From positions 3,292,501-3,356,500 of the forward strand of contig NZ_CP044543.1 in assembly GCF_008932115.1 (NCBI RefSeq): a DNA stretch of 64,000 bases, given 5' to 3'. Both the position numbers and the translations under genes were made by a program. Every line of letters starts with the position of its first letter. Within the stretch, counting starts at the first letter, position 1. The DNA comes from Bradyrhizobium betae (lineage in GTDB: Bacteria; Pseudomonadota; Alphaproteobacteria; Rhizobiales; Xanthobacteraceae). The notes below the pieces were generated by a model. The model made no database searches. It was not told where the DNA came from and worked only from the letters and a program-made list of their open reading frames with translations. Shown here one piece after another: positions 26,036 through 36,724 of this stretch.

Positions 26036-26848
26036 ATGGCTTACGAACACATTCTCTATGAGGTGAGCGACAAGATCGCGACCATCACGCTCAATCGCCC
26101 CGATCGTATGAATGCGTGGACGCCGGTCATGGAGCGCGACGTGCGTCACGCGATGGAAGCATCGAGCGCCGACGACAATGTCCGCGTCATCGTGCTCACC
26201 GGCGCGGGCCGTGCCTTCTGCGCCGGCGCCGACATGGATGCGCTGAAGGGGCTCGATCCCAACGACGTCAGGCGCGCATCGAACCTGCCGCCGTTCGACA
26301 TGAACCGCCGTCCCGACTGGCAGACGCGCTACGGGTTCTATCCGTCGATTGGAAAACCGGTCATCGCCATGCTCAACGGCGCCACCGCCGGCATCGGCCT
26401 CGTCCACGCGCTCTATTGCGACCTGCGCTTTGCCGCCGACAACACCGTGTTCACGACAGCCTTCGCGCGGCGCGGGCTCATCGCCGAGCATGGCATGTCC
26501 TGGATGCTGCCGCACATCGTCGGCCATGCCAATGCGATGGATCTGTTGCTCTCGGCCCGGCGCGTCGGAAGCGACGAGGCGCTGCGGATCGGCCTGGTCA
26601 ACCGGCTCTGCTCGCCCGAGAAGCTGCGCGATGAGACCTATGCCTATGCGCGCGACCTCGCCGACATGGTGTCCCCGAGCGCGATGGCCGTGATCAAGCG
26701 GCAGCTCTACGAGGTGCCGTTCCAGACCCTGGCCGAGGCGACGATCGAGGCGAACCGGGAGATGATGGTGGCGCTGAACGGCAGCGATTTCCGGGAGGGC
26801 GTCGCCAGCTTCATGGAGAAGCGGCCGCCGAGGTTTACGGGGAAGTAG
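26036..26848 (+). CDS. Enoyl-CoA hydratase/isomerase family protein
   Basis: Crotonase-fold enzyme of 270 residues acting on acyl-CoA thioesters. VLTGAGRAFCAGADMDAL forms the first oxyanion loop, and MLNGATAGIGLVHALYCDLR the second. The Glu of LIAEHGMSW aligns with one catalytic glutamate; the other position appears to be non-acidic (GIGLVHA), which is seen in many paralogues and makes the exact reaction uncertain. GGGAGAG precedes the ATG. It is probably monocistronic, as a repeat and a tRNA on the other strand follow. Confidence 0.92.
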   Translation: MAYEHILYEVSDKIATITLNRPDRMNAWTPVMERDVRHAMEASSADDNVRVIVLTGAGRAFCAGADMDALKGLDPNDVRRASNLPPFDMNRRPDWQTRYGFYPSIGKPVIAMLNGATAGIGLVHALYCDLRFAADNTVFTTAFARRGLIAEHGMSWMLPHIVGHANAMDLLLSARRVGSDEALRIGLVNRLCSPEKLRDETYAYARDLADMVSPSAMAVIKRQLYEVPFQTLAEATIEANREMMVALNGSDFREGVASFMEKRPPRFTGK

Positions 26849-26956
26849 GGGGCGGGGATCTGAGGAGGCAGCCCGGCTTCGCCCTGCGGGCTACGCCGCG
26901 GCAGCCTTCGCTACGAAGCGGCTTGCCGAGCCGAAGCAGGCGTAGCCTGCGAAGGC
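26849..26956. repeat. GC-rich imperfect palindrome after the enoyl-CoA hydratase
   Basis: AGCCCGGCTTCGCCCTGCGG, then CTACGCC and AGCCTTCG, are answered by CGAAGC, GGCGTAG and CGAAGGCT. These make overlapping stems of the kind common between Bradyrhizobium genes. It lies between convergent transcription units. Confidence 0.6.
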
Positions 26957-27032
<76 letters not shown>

Positions 27033-27235
27033 TTTGCTGGCCGCTCTGGTTAATGCGGCCGACAACCGGGCGCCATTTAAGTCCCCGGCAAGGTCAAGTC
27101 AAGGACGGGTGTAACCCGGTTTTAGCCATCCCGGCACCGACTTCCCTTGTTTGGGCCTGACGGAACCGATATCTAGCAAAAGGCGTCAATCCTGACCGCA
27201 GCCAGAGTTTTCAAAAGCCAGAGTTCTTAAAAGCC

Positions 27236-27526
27236 ATGCGTGCCGTTCTCGACATCGTCATCATCGTGCTCGACCTCTACGTCTGGCTGCTGATCGCCTC
27301 CGCGATCCTGTCCTGGCTGATCGCCTTCAACGTGGTGAACACCCGCAACCAGTTCGTTTCGGCGGTGGCGGAGTTCCTGTACCGGATCACCGAGCCGGTG
27401 CTGGCGCCGATTCGCAATTTCCTGCCCAGCCTCGGCGGCCTCGACATCTCGCCGATCATCCTGATCCTGCTCATCATGTTCACCGAGCGGGTGATCCTGT
27501 ATTACATCTACCCGAACGTGATCTAA
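27236..27526 (+). CDS. YggT family membrane protein
   Basis: Small inner-membrane protein of 96 residues with two hydrophobic regions (about 5-28 and 66-90) and the family loop RNQFVSAVAEFLYRITEPVL followed by APIRNFLPSLGGLDISPII. YggT proteins are linked to osmotic response and, in cyanobacteria, to chloroplast-type division; the role here is unproven. The next gene is DUF167, 14 bp away, and then folD, an order often seen in alphaproteobacteria. Confidence 0.93.
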   Translation: MRAVLDIVIIVLDLYVWLLIASAILSWLIAFNVVNTRNQFVSAVAEFLYRITEPVLAPIRNFLPSLGGLDISPIILILLIMFTERVILYYIYPNVI

Positions 27527-27540
27527 GCAGGCGGAGCGCC

Positions 27541-27873
27541 TTGGTTGCGAAAGAGCCCTGGCGCTATGCGGCCGCAGGAATCAGCATCGCGCTGCGGGTG
27601 ACGCCGCGCGGCGGCCGGGACGCCATCGACGGGATCGAGCAGCTGGCCGACGGCCGCAGCGTACTCAAGGTGCGGGTGCGCGCGATCGCCGATGGCGGCG
27701 AAGCCAACAAGGCCGTTCTGGTCCTGCTGGCGAAATCGCTTGGTGTCCCCAAGGCCGCTGTCAAATTGCTATCCGGGGCGACCTCGCGGCTGAAGCAGAT
27801 CGCGGTCGACGGAGATCCGGTGCGGCTCGGCGAAGCCCTGCGCCAGCTCGCATCAGCCCAATCAAGCGACTGA
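27541..27873 (+). CDS. DUF167 (YggU) family protein
   Basis: Small cytoplasmic alpha/beta protein of 110 residues with the family core [40 protein letters not shown] and [14 protein letters not shown]. The start is TTG at 27541, supported by GCGGAG six bases upstream; no closer ATG exists. It lies between yggT (14 bp before) and folD (10 bp after), so the three are probably one transcript. No enzymatic role is established for the family. Confidence 0.92.
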   Translation: MVAKEPWRYAAAGISIALRVTPRGGRDAIDGIEQLADGRSVLKVRVRAIADGGEANKAVLVLLAKSLGVPKAAVKLLSGATSRLKQIAVDGDPVRLGEALRQLASAQSSD

Positions 27874-27883
27874 GGGAACTGAC

Positions 27884-28768
27884 ATGACCGCCAAAATCAT
27901 CGATGGAAAAGTCATTGCGGCGGAACTCCGTGGCCGCGTCGCCGACGAGGTGGCCCGCGTCAAGCGCGAGCACGATCTGGTGCCGGGTCTCGCAGTGGTC
28001 CTGGTCGGCAATGATCCCGCCAGCGAGGTCTATGTCCGCTCCAAGCACACCCAGACCCAGGCCGCCGGCATGGCCTCGTTCGAGCACAAGCTGCCGGCCG
28101 ACGTGTCTCAAGCGGACCTGCTGGCCGTCGTCTCAAAACTCAACCGCGATCCGGCGGTGCACGGCATCCTGGTGCAGCTGCCGCTGCCGAAGGGGCTGAA
28201 CACCGAGGCCGTCATCAACGCCATCGACCCCGCCAAGGACGTTGACGGCCTGCATCCGAACAATGCCGGCCGGCTCGCCGGCGGCTTTGAGGCGCTGTCA
28301 CCCTGCACGCCGCTCGGCTCGATCATCCTGACCAAGAGCGTGCACGCTTCGCTCGAAGGCATGAACGCCATCGTCATCGGCCGCTCCAATCTGGTCGGCC
28401 GTCCCTTGGTGCAGCTGTTGCTGAACGAGAACGCCACGGTGACCATCGCGCATTCGCGCTCGCGCGATCTGCCCGGGCTCGTGAAGCGCGCCGACCTCGT
28501 CTATGCCGCGGTCGGCAAGCCGGAGATGGTGCGCGGCGACTGGCTGAAGCCGGGCGCGACCGTGATCGATATCGGCATCAACCGTATTCCGAAGGAGGAT
28601 GGCAAGACGCGCCTCGTCGGCGACGTCGCCTATCAGGAAGCGCTCGCCGTCGCCGGCGCGATCACGCCGGTGCCGGGTGGCGTCGGCCAGATGACCGTGG
28701 CGTGCCTGCTGGTGAATACGCTGCGCGCGGCCTGCGCGATCGCGGGCCTGCCGAAGCCGGCAGTGTAG
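27884..28768 (+). CDS. folD: Methylenetetrahydrofolate dehydrogenase / methenyl cyclohydrolase
   Basis: Bifunctional enzyme interconverting 5,10-methylene-, methenyl- and 10-formyl-tetrahydrofolate, supplying one-carbon units. At 294 residues it has normal length. [11 protein letters not shown] holds the catalytic Tyr-x3-Lys, [13 protein letters not shown] and KDVDGLHP are signature strands, [16 protein letters not shown] is the NADP-binding segment, and [16 protein letters not shown] closes the domain. It is the last gene of the yggT-DUF167-folD run and is followed by a palindromic repeat. Confidence 0.98.
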   Translation: MTAKIIDGKVIAAELRGRVADEVARVKREHDLVPGLAVVLVGNDPASEVYVRSKHTQTQAAGMASFEHKLPADVSQADLLAVVSKLNRDPAVHGILVQLPLPKGLNTEAVINAIDPAKDVDGLHPNNAGRLAGGFEALSPCTPLGSIILTKSVHASLEGMNAIVIGRSNLVGRPLVQLLLNENATVTIAHSRSRDLPGLVKRADLVYAAVGKPEMVRGDWLKPGATVIDIGINRIPKEDGKTRLVGDVAYQEALAVAGAITPVPGGVGQMTVACLLVNTLRAACAIAGLPKPAV

Positions 28769-28780
28769 CAGTTGAAGTTC

Positions 28781-28930
28781 TCGTGCCCCGGACGCAGCGC
28801 AGCGTGACATAAGCGCGTTTAACGCGCGTCTTCGACGCGCTATGGCGCTGCTGAGCCGGGGCCCATGCTTGCGGCCTTCTGGGTCCCGGCTCAGCGTCGC
28901 GTCATTGCATGCCGCGCCGCGTCCGGGACA
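28781..28930. repeat. Palindromic intergenic repeat, CCCGGACGC family (copy 1)
   Basis: The ends GTGCCCCGGACGC and GCGTCCGGGACA are inverted repeats, with inner GAGCCGGG/CCCGGCTC stems. A related element lies at 33084-33221. It sits between convergent folD and ppa. Confidence 0.75.
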
Positions 28931-28937
28931 TGGTGCC

Positions 28938-29474
28938 TCAGCCCTTCTTCTTCTTCTCGCGCTCGATGCCTTCGAGGATCAGCTTCTGTGCGTCTTCCGG
29001 GCCGCCCCAGCGCAGGATCTTCACCCACTTGCCCTTCTCGAGATCCTTGTAGTGCTCGAAGAAGTGCTGGATCTGCTGCAGCGTGATGTCGGGCAGGTCG
29101 GAGTACGACTTCACCTTGTCGTAGCGCTGCGTCAGCTTCGACGACGGCACCGCCAGGATCTTCTCGTCGCCGCCGGCTTCGTCTTCCATGAAGAGCACGC
29201 CGACCGGGCGCACGCTCATGACGGCGCCCGGGATGATGGCGCGGGTGTTGATGATCAGCACGTCGCAGGGGTCGCCGTCATCGGACAGCGTGTGCGGGAT
29301 GAAGCCGTAGTTACCGGGGTAACGCATCGGCGTGTAGAGGAAGCGGTCGACCACCAGCGTGCCGGCTTCCTTGTCCATCTCGTATTTGATCGGTTCGCCG
29401 CCCACGGGGACTTCGATGATGACGTTGACGTCGTGGGGGACGTTTTTCCCGATCGAGACCGCATCGATACGCAT
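28938..29474 (-). CDS. ppa: Inorganic pyrophosphatase (family I)
   Basis: Cytoplasmic Mg-dependent hydrolase of pyrophosphate, pulling biosynthetic reactions forward. The 178-residue length is normal. [33 protein letters not shown] and [12 protein letters not shown] contain the conserved Lys, Tyr and three-Asp metal site. [20 protein letters not shown] is the C-terminal helix. It is monocistronic and convergent with folD. Confidence 0.97.
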   Translation of the reverse strand: MRIDAVSIGKNVPHDVNVIIEVPVGGEPIKYEMDKEAGTLVVDRFLYTPMRYPGNYGFIPHTLSDDGDPCDVLIINTRAIIPGAVMSVRPVGVLFMEDEAGGDEKILAVPSSKLTQRYDKVKSYSDLPDITLQQIQHFFEHYKDLEKGKWVKILRWGGPEDAQKLILEGIEREKKKKG

Positions 29475-29652
29475 TCAAGGCTCCGTTGTTGCCGAGGTTA
29501 AATCGCGCCCGGCAGCGATTTTGGCGCTGTCATACGCGGGCTTGGCCCGCCAATCCATCGCGTTTTTGTGAAATAATGAATCCAGCGATCACCGGCCCGA
29601 AGGTCAACGGTATCGACGGATGGGGAACGCTGCCGGCCAGTGTTTCAGCAGC

Positions 29653-30162
29653 TCAATTGGTCCAGGCGAAGGCAACCTTGTCGAGCGACTTCGGCCCGAA
29701 CCGCTCGGAGGAGCGCGCCACCATGCGGCCGCCCAGCGCCCGATAGAACTCGGTGGCGGGATCGTTGTCCGAGAGCGCCCACACCACCATGCTCTTGAGC
29801 CCGCTCTGCATCAGGTCGCGGCGAGCCGCGGTGAACAGGCGACGGCCGAAGCCGAGACCCTGAAATTCGGGACGCAAGTACAGCTCGTAGATCTCTCCGT
29901 CGAAATGCAGGCTGCGGGCGCGGTTGCGGCCGTAATTGGCGTAGCCTGCGATCTTGTCGCCGAACACGAGCACGCTGACGCGGCTGCCCTTGCGGATGGC
30001 GCTGTCCCACCATTGCGGGCCGCGACGGTTGATCAGCTTCTCCAGCTCACCGCCGGGAATGATGCCCTGATAGGCGGAACGCCAGGCTTCGTCATGGGTG
30101 GACGCCACCGCAGTTGCATCTGCAGCTTTGGCCGGCCGGACCTCGATCAGGGTTGTGCTCAT
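29653..30162 (-). CDS. GNAT family N-acetyltransferase
   Basis: Acetyl-CoA-dependent acyltransferase of 169 residues. IAGYANYGR leads into the core strand. LYLRPEFQGLGFGRRLFTAA is the acetyl-CoA pyrophosphate loop (Q-x2-G-x-G/R). DPATEFYRALGGRMVARSSE is the family C-terminal motif. Neighbours do not reveal the substrate. The ATG at 30162 (MSTTLIEVRPAKAADATAV) is preferred over an upstream in-frame start that adds 12 non-family residues. Confidence 0.92.
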   Translation of the reverse strand: MSTTLIEVRPAKAADATAVASTHDEAWRSAYQGIIPGGELEKLINRRGPQWWDSAIRKGSRVSVLVFGDKIAGYANYGRNRARSLHFDGEIYELYLRPEFQGLGFGRRLFTAARRDLMQSGLKSMVVWALSDNDPATEFYRALGGRMVARSSERFGPKSLDKVAFAWTN

Positions 30163-30428
30163 GGGCGTGATCAAACCAAGTCGCCGCGCCGGCGGCAAGA
30201 CCTATCGTTAATTATCGGTTAACGTGTGGACTTTCTGCATCAGTCTTTTAACCATGTTGTACCGAAAAAAGACAGCGCGCCATTTCGAATGGTACTTGCC
30301 TGCCATGCGTCGGTGCGAAACTGCCTTTCGGCAACGCATGAACGGCGATGGCAACGCAGAAAGTCCGCCCGGAATGATTCGTTCCGACTAGTCTGGCTGT
30401 CGTTGTCCGTGTTCGCCTCCGGCCATTC

Positions 30429-31325
30429 ATGCGGCTCTTCAACATCCTCGCGCTCTTGCCTCTGCTGTCCCTGCTGACCGCGTCGCCTCTGTGCGCCCAG
30501 GTCACGCTTGGGTCGTCGGGCGCGGAGGGCGAACCGTTTCGCCGGCAAGAGTGGCGCGTGCCGTCACCGGATACCGACATCGCCGCGCATGCGCTGCTGT
30601 TCCGCCCGCCTGGCGCGGGTCCGTTTCGGCTCGCCGTCATCGCGCATGCCTCGACGCAGAACGTGTTGCGTCGCGCGCAAATGCCGCAGCCGGAATACCG
30701 CGCGCTCGCAGCGTTTCTGGTCGCGCGCGGCTTTGCCGTGCTGGTGCCGGAGCGGCTCGGCCATGGCGCGACCGGCGGCCGCTATGTCGAGGACCAGGGC
30801 GGCTGCGACGAAGCGGACTATGCGCGTTCTGCCCGCGCCACGGCCGACGAGATTTCGCGCGCACTGGAGTTCTTGCGCAACCAGGATTTCATTCGCAAGG
30901 ATGCCGCGGTGGTGATCGGCCATTCCGCCGGCGGCTGGGGCGCGCTGGCGCTTGCCGGCGCTGATCCGAATGTGATCTCCGCGATCGTCGCGTTTGCGCC
31001 GGGGCGCGGCGGCCATGCCAATGACGAGGCAAACCGGATCTGTGCGCCACAGACGCTGCTTGCTGCTGCGGCCGAGTTCGGCAAGCCGGCGCGCATTCCC
31101 GTCACATGGCTGGTTGCGGCCAATGACAGCTATTTCGCGCCGGCGTTTTCGCGAAGACTGGCGGATGCGTTTCGCGGCGGCGGCAAGGTCGATTTTCGCA
31201 CCCTACCTGCGATAGGCAGCGAGGGCCATTGGATGATCGAGCTCGAGACGGGTGTGAAAGCCGCGCGCGGCGAGCTCGACCGCGCCCTCGACCAAACCAA
31301 GTCAGCTAGGTCGTACAAACCATGA
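30429..31325 (+). CDS. Secreted alpha/beta hydrolase
   Basis: Periplasmic hydrolase of 298 residues. The signal peptide is residues 1-22 (MRLFNILALLPLLSLLTASP). LAVIAHASTQNV forms the oxyanion region. VIGHSAGGWGALAL is the nucleophile elbow with Ser in G-x-S-x-G. VAANDSYFAP carries the likely acid, and GSEGHWMI the His. It resembles the dienelactone-hydrolase/prolyl-oligopeptidase-like clan; the substrate is unknown. It overlaps the DCC-family gene by four bases (ATGA), so the two are translationally coupled. About 230 bp upstream is gene-free, with a short CCATT/AATGG palindrome near 30283. Confidence 0.87.
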   Translation: MRLFNILALLPLLSLLTASPLCAQVTLGSSGAEGEPFRRQEWRVPSPDTDIAAHALLFRPPGAGPFRLAVIAHASTQNVLRRAQMPQPEYRALAAFLVARGFAVLVPERLGHGATGGRYVEDQGGCDEADYARSARATADEISRALEFLRNQDFIRKDAAVVIGHSAGGWGALALAGADPNVISAIVAFAPGRGGHANDEANRICAPQTLLAAAAEFGKPARIPVTWLVAANDSYFAPAFSRRLADAFRGGGKVDFRTLPAIGSEGHWMIELETGVKAARGELDRALDQTKSARSYKP

Positions 31326-31732
31326 TGCCGAAATGGCCCGACGATGACGTGATCCTGTTCGACGGCGTCTGCATCTTCTGCTCGCGCTGGGTGCGGTTCG
31401 TCGCTGCGCGCGATAAGGCCAAGCGGTTTCGCTTCACGCCGATCCAGTCGGACTACGGCGCGAAGCTCGCGCGCAACTTCGGTATTGATCCCGATGACCC
31501 CGACACCAATGCCGTGGTCCATGGCGGCGAGGTGTACATGACGTCCGACGCTGCACTGACAGTCTTATCGCAGCTCCCCGGTTGGGGCTGGGTGAGTGCG
31601 CTGTTCGCCGTGCCGAAGCCGCTGCGGGACCCCGTGTACAGCCTCATCGCGCGCAACCGCTACCGCGTCTTTGGAAAGTACGATGCGTGCTTCGTGCCCG
31701 ATGCCGACTTGCGGGCGCGGGTGATCGAGTGA
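31322..31732 (+). CDS. DCC family thiol-disulphide oxidoreductase-like protein (DUF393)
   Basis: The 136-residue protein begins with the defining motif LFDGVCIFCSRWVRF, whose Cys-x2-Cys and preceding Asp give the DCC family its name. AALTVLSQLPGWGWVSALF and IARNRYRVFGKYD are also typical. The fold is thought to be thioredoxin-like, but the reaction is not well established. No export signal is present. The start overlaps the stop of the secreted hydrolase, implying coupled translation although the products lie in different compartments. A short palindromic repeat follows at 31735. Confidence 0.93.
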   Translation: MMPKWPDDDVILFDGVCIFCSRWVRFVAARDKAKRFRFTPIQSDYGAKLARNFGIDPDDPDTNAVVHGGEVYMTSDAALTVLSQLPGWGWVSALFAVPKPLRDPVYSLIARNRYRVFGKYDACFVPDADLRARVIE

Positions 31733-31734
31733 CT

Positions 31735-31770
31735 CGTCATTGCTTCGCTGCGCGCTGCGCTCGCAATGAC
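31735..31770. repeat. Short palindromic repeat, CGTCATTGCG family (copy 1)
   Basis: A compact hairpin, CGTCATTGC and GCAATGAC around a GCTTCGCTGCGC centre, lies between convergent genes. Longer relatives lie at 44552-44624 and 47707-47792. Confidence 0.65.
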
Positions 31771-31781
31771 AGAGTTCGTGG

Positions 31782-33029
31782 TTATGGTTTGCGTAGAGCC
31801 GTGAGCACTTCTCCCGCTGCCCGCTCGCCGCTGTCTCGCGCCCCATGCGCCGTCGTGAAGAAATTTGGCGACGTGGCTTCGCCGGCAAAGAACAGCCGTC
31901 CATCCACCGGCGCGGCCAGCACGGCGCGGTCGCCGGCGTGTCCAGGCAGGGCGTGCGAGTAGGAGCCTCTCGCAAACGGATCATGCGCCCAGCGCGACTC
32001 GTAGAGCGGCTTCAGCTTGCGGCGGATGTCGTTGCCGAGAAAGCCTGCAATTTCGTCGATGCTGTGCGCGGCGATGGCGCCTGCGCCGGCATCTTCCAGC
32101 TCGCGGGCAAAACTGCCGCCGAAAAAGCCTTCGATGCAGGGCTGGCCGAACGGACGGATGTGATAGGTGCCCATCTCGGTGCGCATGGTGGCGCCGCGCA
32201 GATTGCCTTCCTTCGGGAAGGCTTCGGCGTCGTCGAGTGCCAGCGTCACCTTGTCGTCGACACCGAGTGGCAGGCCGGCCGCCGCATCGACCTTGGCGGG
32301 GAGCGGCGGCGAGAAATGGATGGCTTCGTCCGCGATCAGATTCGTCGGCACCGTGACGATCACCTTGTCGATGGCCAGATTGCCCTGCGATGTCGTGAGG
32401 CGGATGCGCTGGCCGGAATGATCGATCAGCGTGACGTTGCAGTTCAGCGCCACCGGGCAGGGCGCGCCATAAGCGGCGATCAGGGCGCCGTAGCCGCGCC
32501 GGACACGCCAGTTGAGGTCGCTGTCCTCATAAGCGTCCCAGTCCAGCGTCGACATGTCCTTCAGTTCGCAGCCGTTGATATAGGTCGAGACTGCGTCGAT
32601 CATCGGGTTCCAGCGGTTGCCGGGCTCCAAACTCCGGCTCGCGGGCTCGTCCTTGCCCTTTTGCGCGGCTTGCCAGAGACGCTGATAGAACGCGTCCATC
32701 GCGCGCATGAAATCGTCGCGCTTCTCTTTCGGAAATGCGTTGCCGAAAGCGCGCTCGCGCCAGGGCGGCAGGTCCTTGTTGACCTCGAAATCGAGTTTTC
32801 GCGCGATATCGACGAAGGAGTTTTTGTCGGCGGAGTGCAGCCAGCCGCAGCCGACGTCGAACGTGACTTCAGGTGAGGCCTGCACGGTCCAGGCCCGGCC
32901 GCCGAGACGACCGCGCGCTTCCAGCACGATCACGGAGAGGCCGGTGCCTTGCAGCGCATGCGCGGCGCCGAGGCCGGCGGCACCCGCGCCGATGATGGCG
33001 ACGTCGACGGATGAGGGGAGAGAACCCAT
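31782..33029 (-). CDS. FAD-dependent amine oxidase family protein
   Basis: Flavoprotein of 415 residues in the monoamine/polyamine oxidase superfamily. VDVAIIGAGAAGLGAAHAL is the dinucleotide-binding fold, LEARGRLGGRAWT the GG motif, and LFFAGEATSPNFFTTAHGA the C-terminal FAD-binding motif. The substrate is unclear; amines, amino acids or carotenoid-like compounds are possible in this family. No signal peptide is visible. It is a single leftward gene, convergent with the DCC gene. Confidence 0.92.
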   Translation of the reverse strand: MGSLPSSVDVAIIGAGAAGLGAAHALQGTGLSVIVLEARGRLGGRAWTVQASPEVTFDVGCGWLHSADKNSFVDIARKLDFEVNKDLPPWRERAFGNAFPKEKRDDFMRAMDAFYQRLWQAAQKGKDEPASRSLEPGNRWNPMIDAVSTYINGCELKDMSTLDWDAYEDSDLNWRVRRGYGALIAAYGAPCPVALNCNVTLIDHSGQRIRLTTSQGNLAIDKVIVTVPTNLIADEAIHFSPPLPAKVDAAAGLPLGVDDKVTLALDDAEAFPKEGNLRGATMRTEMGTYHIRPFGQPCIEGFFGGSFARELEDAGAGAIAAHSIDEIAGFLGNDIRRKLKPLYESRWAHDPFARGSYSHALPGHAGDRAVLAAPVDGRLFFAGEATSPNFFTTAHGARDSGERAAGEVLTALRKP

Positions 33030-33083
33030 GGGCGGGCTCTAGCACGTTCGTGGGGTGTGCTGAAGCCGGCCAGATATGCAGCT

Positions 33084-33221
33084 CTCGTGTCCCGGACGCG
33101 GTGCGGCGTGTAACGCCGCTCCGCAGAGCCGGGACCCAAGGTGATGTGCAGGTGGTGAGAATACTGGGCCCCGGCTCAGCAGCGCATCACTGGCGTGCTG
33201 CGCTGCGTCCGGGGCGCGAGA
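33084..33221. repeat. Palindromic intergenic repeat, CCCGGACGC family (copy 2)
   Basis: TCGTGTCCCGGACGCGG at one end is answered by CTGCGTCCGGGGCGCGAGACA at the other (approximate inversion), with an inner GAGCCGGGACCC/GGGCCCCGGCTC stem. It is related to 28781-28930. It lies between typA and the amine oxidase gene. Confidence 0.72.
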
Positions 33222-33229
33222 CAGTGGCT

Positions 33230-35056
<1,827 letters not shown>

Positions 35057-35160
35057 GGGTGAGCTTCTTTGCGGTCGGACAATGGGTTAAGCGCGATCTC
35101 GCCGGTCAAGCCGGGACCTTATTTCGAAACAACGCTGGAAGACTGGAAACGGGGGCTTTC

Positions 35161-35195
35161 CGCCCAAAAAGGAAGCCCGGCCATATCGACCGGGC
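35161..35195 (-). terminator. Likely intrinsic terminator of the Crp/Fnr gene
   Basis: Read on the minus strand, GCCCGG/CCGGGC form a stem with a nine-base loop, followed by TTCCTTTTT. It lies about 150 bp past the stop of the leftward regulator and upstream of typA on the same strand. A smaller stem (CCGGC/GCCGG, then TTT) at 35313-35331 is closer to the stop. Confidence 0.5.
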
Positions 35196-35344
35196 ACCCT
35201 ATGCGTTGCGGCGCAATATAGGCAAAAACCGCCAAAAAACAATGTGTTCTTTGGGCCTTGGTTGACTGAATTTTGTCCGGGAATCCCCGGGACTTAGCTC
35301 AAATCCCGCACCAAACCGGCCCTTTAGCCGGGAACGGGGCCCGA

Positions 35345-36121
35345 TCAGCCCTGTGCTGAGCTGGGGCTGGTCTCTTCGGTCGGGTAGACCCCACGCAGCA
35401 CCTCCTCGAAATGCAGCTTCACGGCGTCGTTGCAGAGGCAGGCGCGCTGGCGCAGGCCATCGTGGTTGCGGACCAGGATCGAGCCGCGCCGCGTGTCCAG
35501 CACACCCTCGGCCTTGAACGATTGCAGCACGCGGCTCGCATAGCTGCGGCCGACGCCGAGCAAAGTCGCGAGCTGCTCATGCGTCAGCGGCACGCTGCTC
35601 TCGTCACCGGTGCGCTCCATCGCCGCCAGGATCCACTTCGCCGTGCGCTGCTCGATCGAGTGGATGGCGTTGCAGGCGGTGGACTGGAAGATCTGCGCCA
35701 GCATGCAGTCCGCGTAGCGGGCGAAGATGTTGCGCAGCGAGGCCGAGCGAAGCTTTGCCGCTTCCAGCTTGGCGACGTTGACGCGCGCAAACGGGCCGCC
35801 GAACTTCACGCAGATGCGGGTGTAGGCCGGCAGAAATCCCTCGCTGACGATTCCGCCCACCGCCCCTTCGCGGCCGACCAGAATGGTCTCGACGTCGCGG
35901 CCGTCTTCATTGGGAACGAGGAAGGTCGCGAGCGCCGGTCCGCAGGGAAAGTGCACGACCTGGACATCGTCGCCGGGACTGTAGAGCAGCTCGTTGGCCG
36001 CGGCGTCGTCCACGATGACGTGGGGCGCGAGCAGCGCGTAGTCCGCCGGGTTCAAACGTCGCAGCAGATTGTTGGCCGGCCGGCTGTCGACCTCGGTTGT
36101 CTTGCTGGTGCGCACGTCCAT
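35345..36121 (-). CDS. Crp/Fnr family transcriptional regulator
   Basis: DNA-binding regulator of 258 residues. A cyclic-nucleotide-binding-type beta barrel (about 30-140) is followed by the dimer helix and a winged helix at about 175-240 (SVPLTHEQLATLLGVGRSYA, then SRVLQSFKAEGVLDTRRG). The N-terminal Fe-S cysteine cluster of FNR/FixK-like oxygen sensors is absent, and the barrel shows no clear cAMP-binding RS motif, so the signal is unknown. It is divergent from the response regulator at 36280, with about 158 bp between. An intrinsic terminator is likely at 35161-35195. Confidence 0.92.
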   Translation of the reverse strand: MDVRTSKTTEVDSRPANNLLRRLNPADYALLAPHVIVDDAAANELLYSPGDDVQVVHFPCGPALATFLVPNEDGRDVETILVGREGAVGGIVSEGFLPAYTRICVKFGGPFARVNVAKLEAAKLRSASLRNIFARYADCMLAQIFQSTACNAIHSIEQRTAKWILAAMERTGDESSVPLTHEQLATLLGVGRSYASRVLQSFKAEGVLDTRRGSILVRNHDGLRQRACLCNDAVKLHFEEVLRGVYPTEETSPSSAQG

Positions 36122-36279
36122 CGTAAATCCCCTGCTCTCCTCTCGACACTAACGAGGTCCGTTCGTCCGCTGTGTGTACAAGTGGACAGACGGCCCAACT
36201 GTTGTGTGGTGAGTTTCGTTCCGGGAACCCTCCGATGCGCTGGGCGCAGGCGTCAGGATGAGGCTGTCCTGATCGGAAA

Positions 36280-36690
36280 ATGATGCAGACCTCGATAGCC
36301 AGGATCATGATACCTGCTTCCCCGGACGGCTTGGCCGATGTCCCCGCCGATGTCCTCATCGTCGAGGACGATCCGATCATTGCGATCGATTTCGAGGATC
36401 GCCTGCTCGGATTTGGCGTGGCGAGCGTGCGCACCGTGGGATCGGTGGCGCAGGCGCTGGCCGCGATCGCGGCGCGTGCGCCTGATTTCGCGCTGCTCGA
36501 CGTCGAGCTTGGCCGCGAGAAGAGCTTCGCCGTCGCCGAGCGGCTGACGGCCGCGCAAATTCCCTTCGTCTTCGTGACCGGCTACGGCGCCGAGACCAGC
36601 ATCCCGGCCGCGTTCAAGGCGCGGCCGCGGCTGCAGAAGCCTTGCTCGTCCGACGCCCTGGAGACCGCGCTCCGCACGCGCGGAGCGTGA
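36280..36690 (+). CDS. Single-domain response regulator
   Basis: Stand-alone CheY-like receiver of 136 residues with a short N-terminal tail. VLIVEDDPIIAIDFED supplies the acidic pocket, ALLDVELGRE the phospho-acceptor Asp74, FVFVTGYGAET the switch Thr, and LQKPCSSDAL the conserved Lys. There is no output domain and no histidine kinase nearby. It must act by protein contact or as a phosphate sink. It faces a Crp/Fnr regulator, which may share its promoter region. Two adjacent ATGs (36280 and 36283) make the exact start uncertain by one codon. Confidence 0.93.
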   Translation: MMQTSIARIMIPASPDGLADVPADVLIVEDDPIIAIDFEDRLLGFGVASVRTVGSVAQALAAIAARAPDFALLDVELGREKSFAVAERLTAAQIPFVFVTGYGAETSIPAAFKARPRLQKPCSSDALETALRTRGA

Positions 36691-36724
36691 TCGGCCGTTG
36701 CTAGCGGCTGAGCTCCCTCGAGCG

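Noticed and set aside
29486..29746. Possible small protein frame between ppa and the GNAT gene on the plus strand
   Set aside because: It overlaps the 3' end of the GNAT gene in antisense, lacks a ribosome site and has no recognisable composition or signal.
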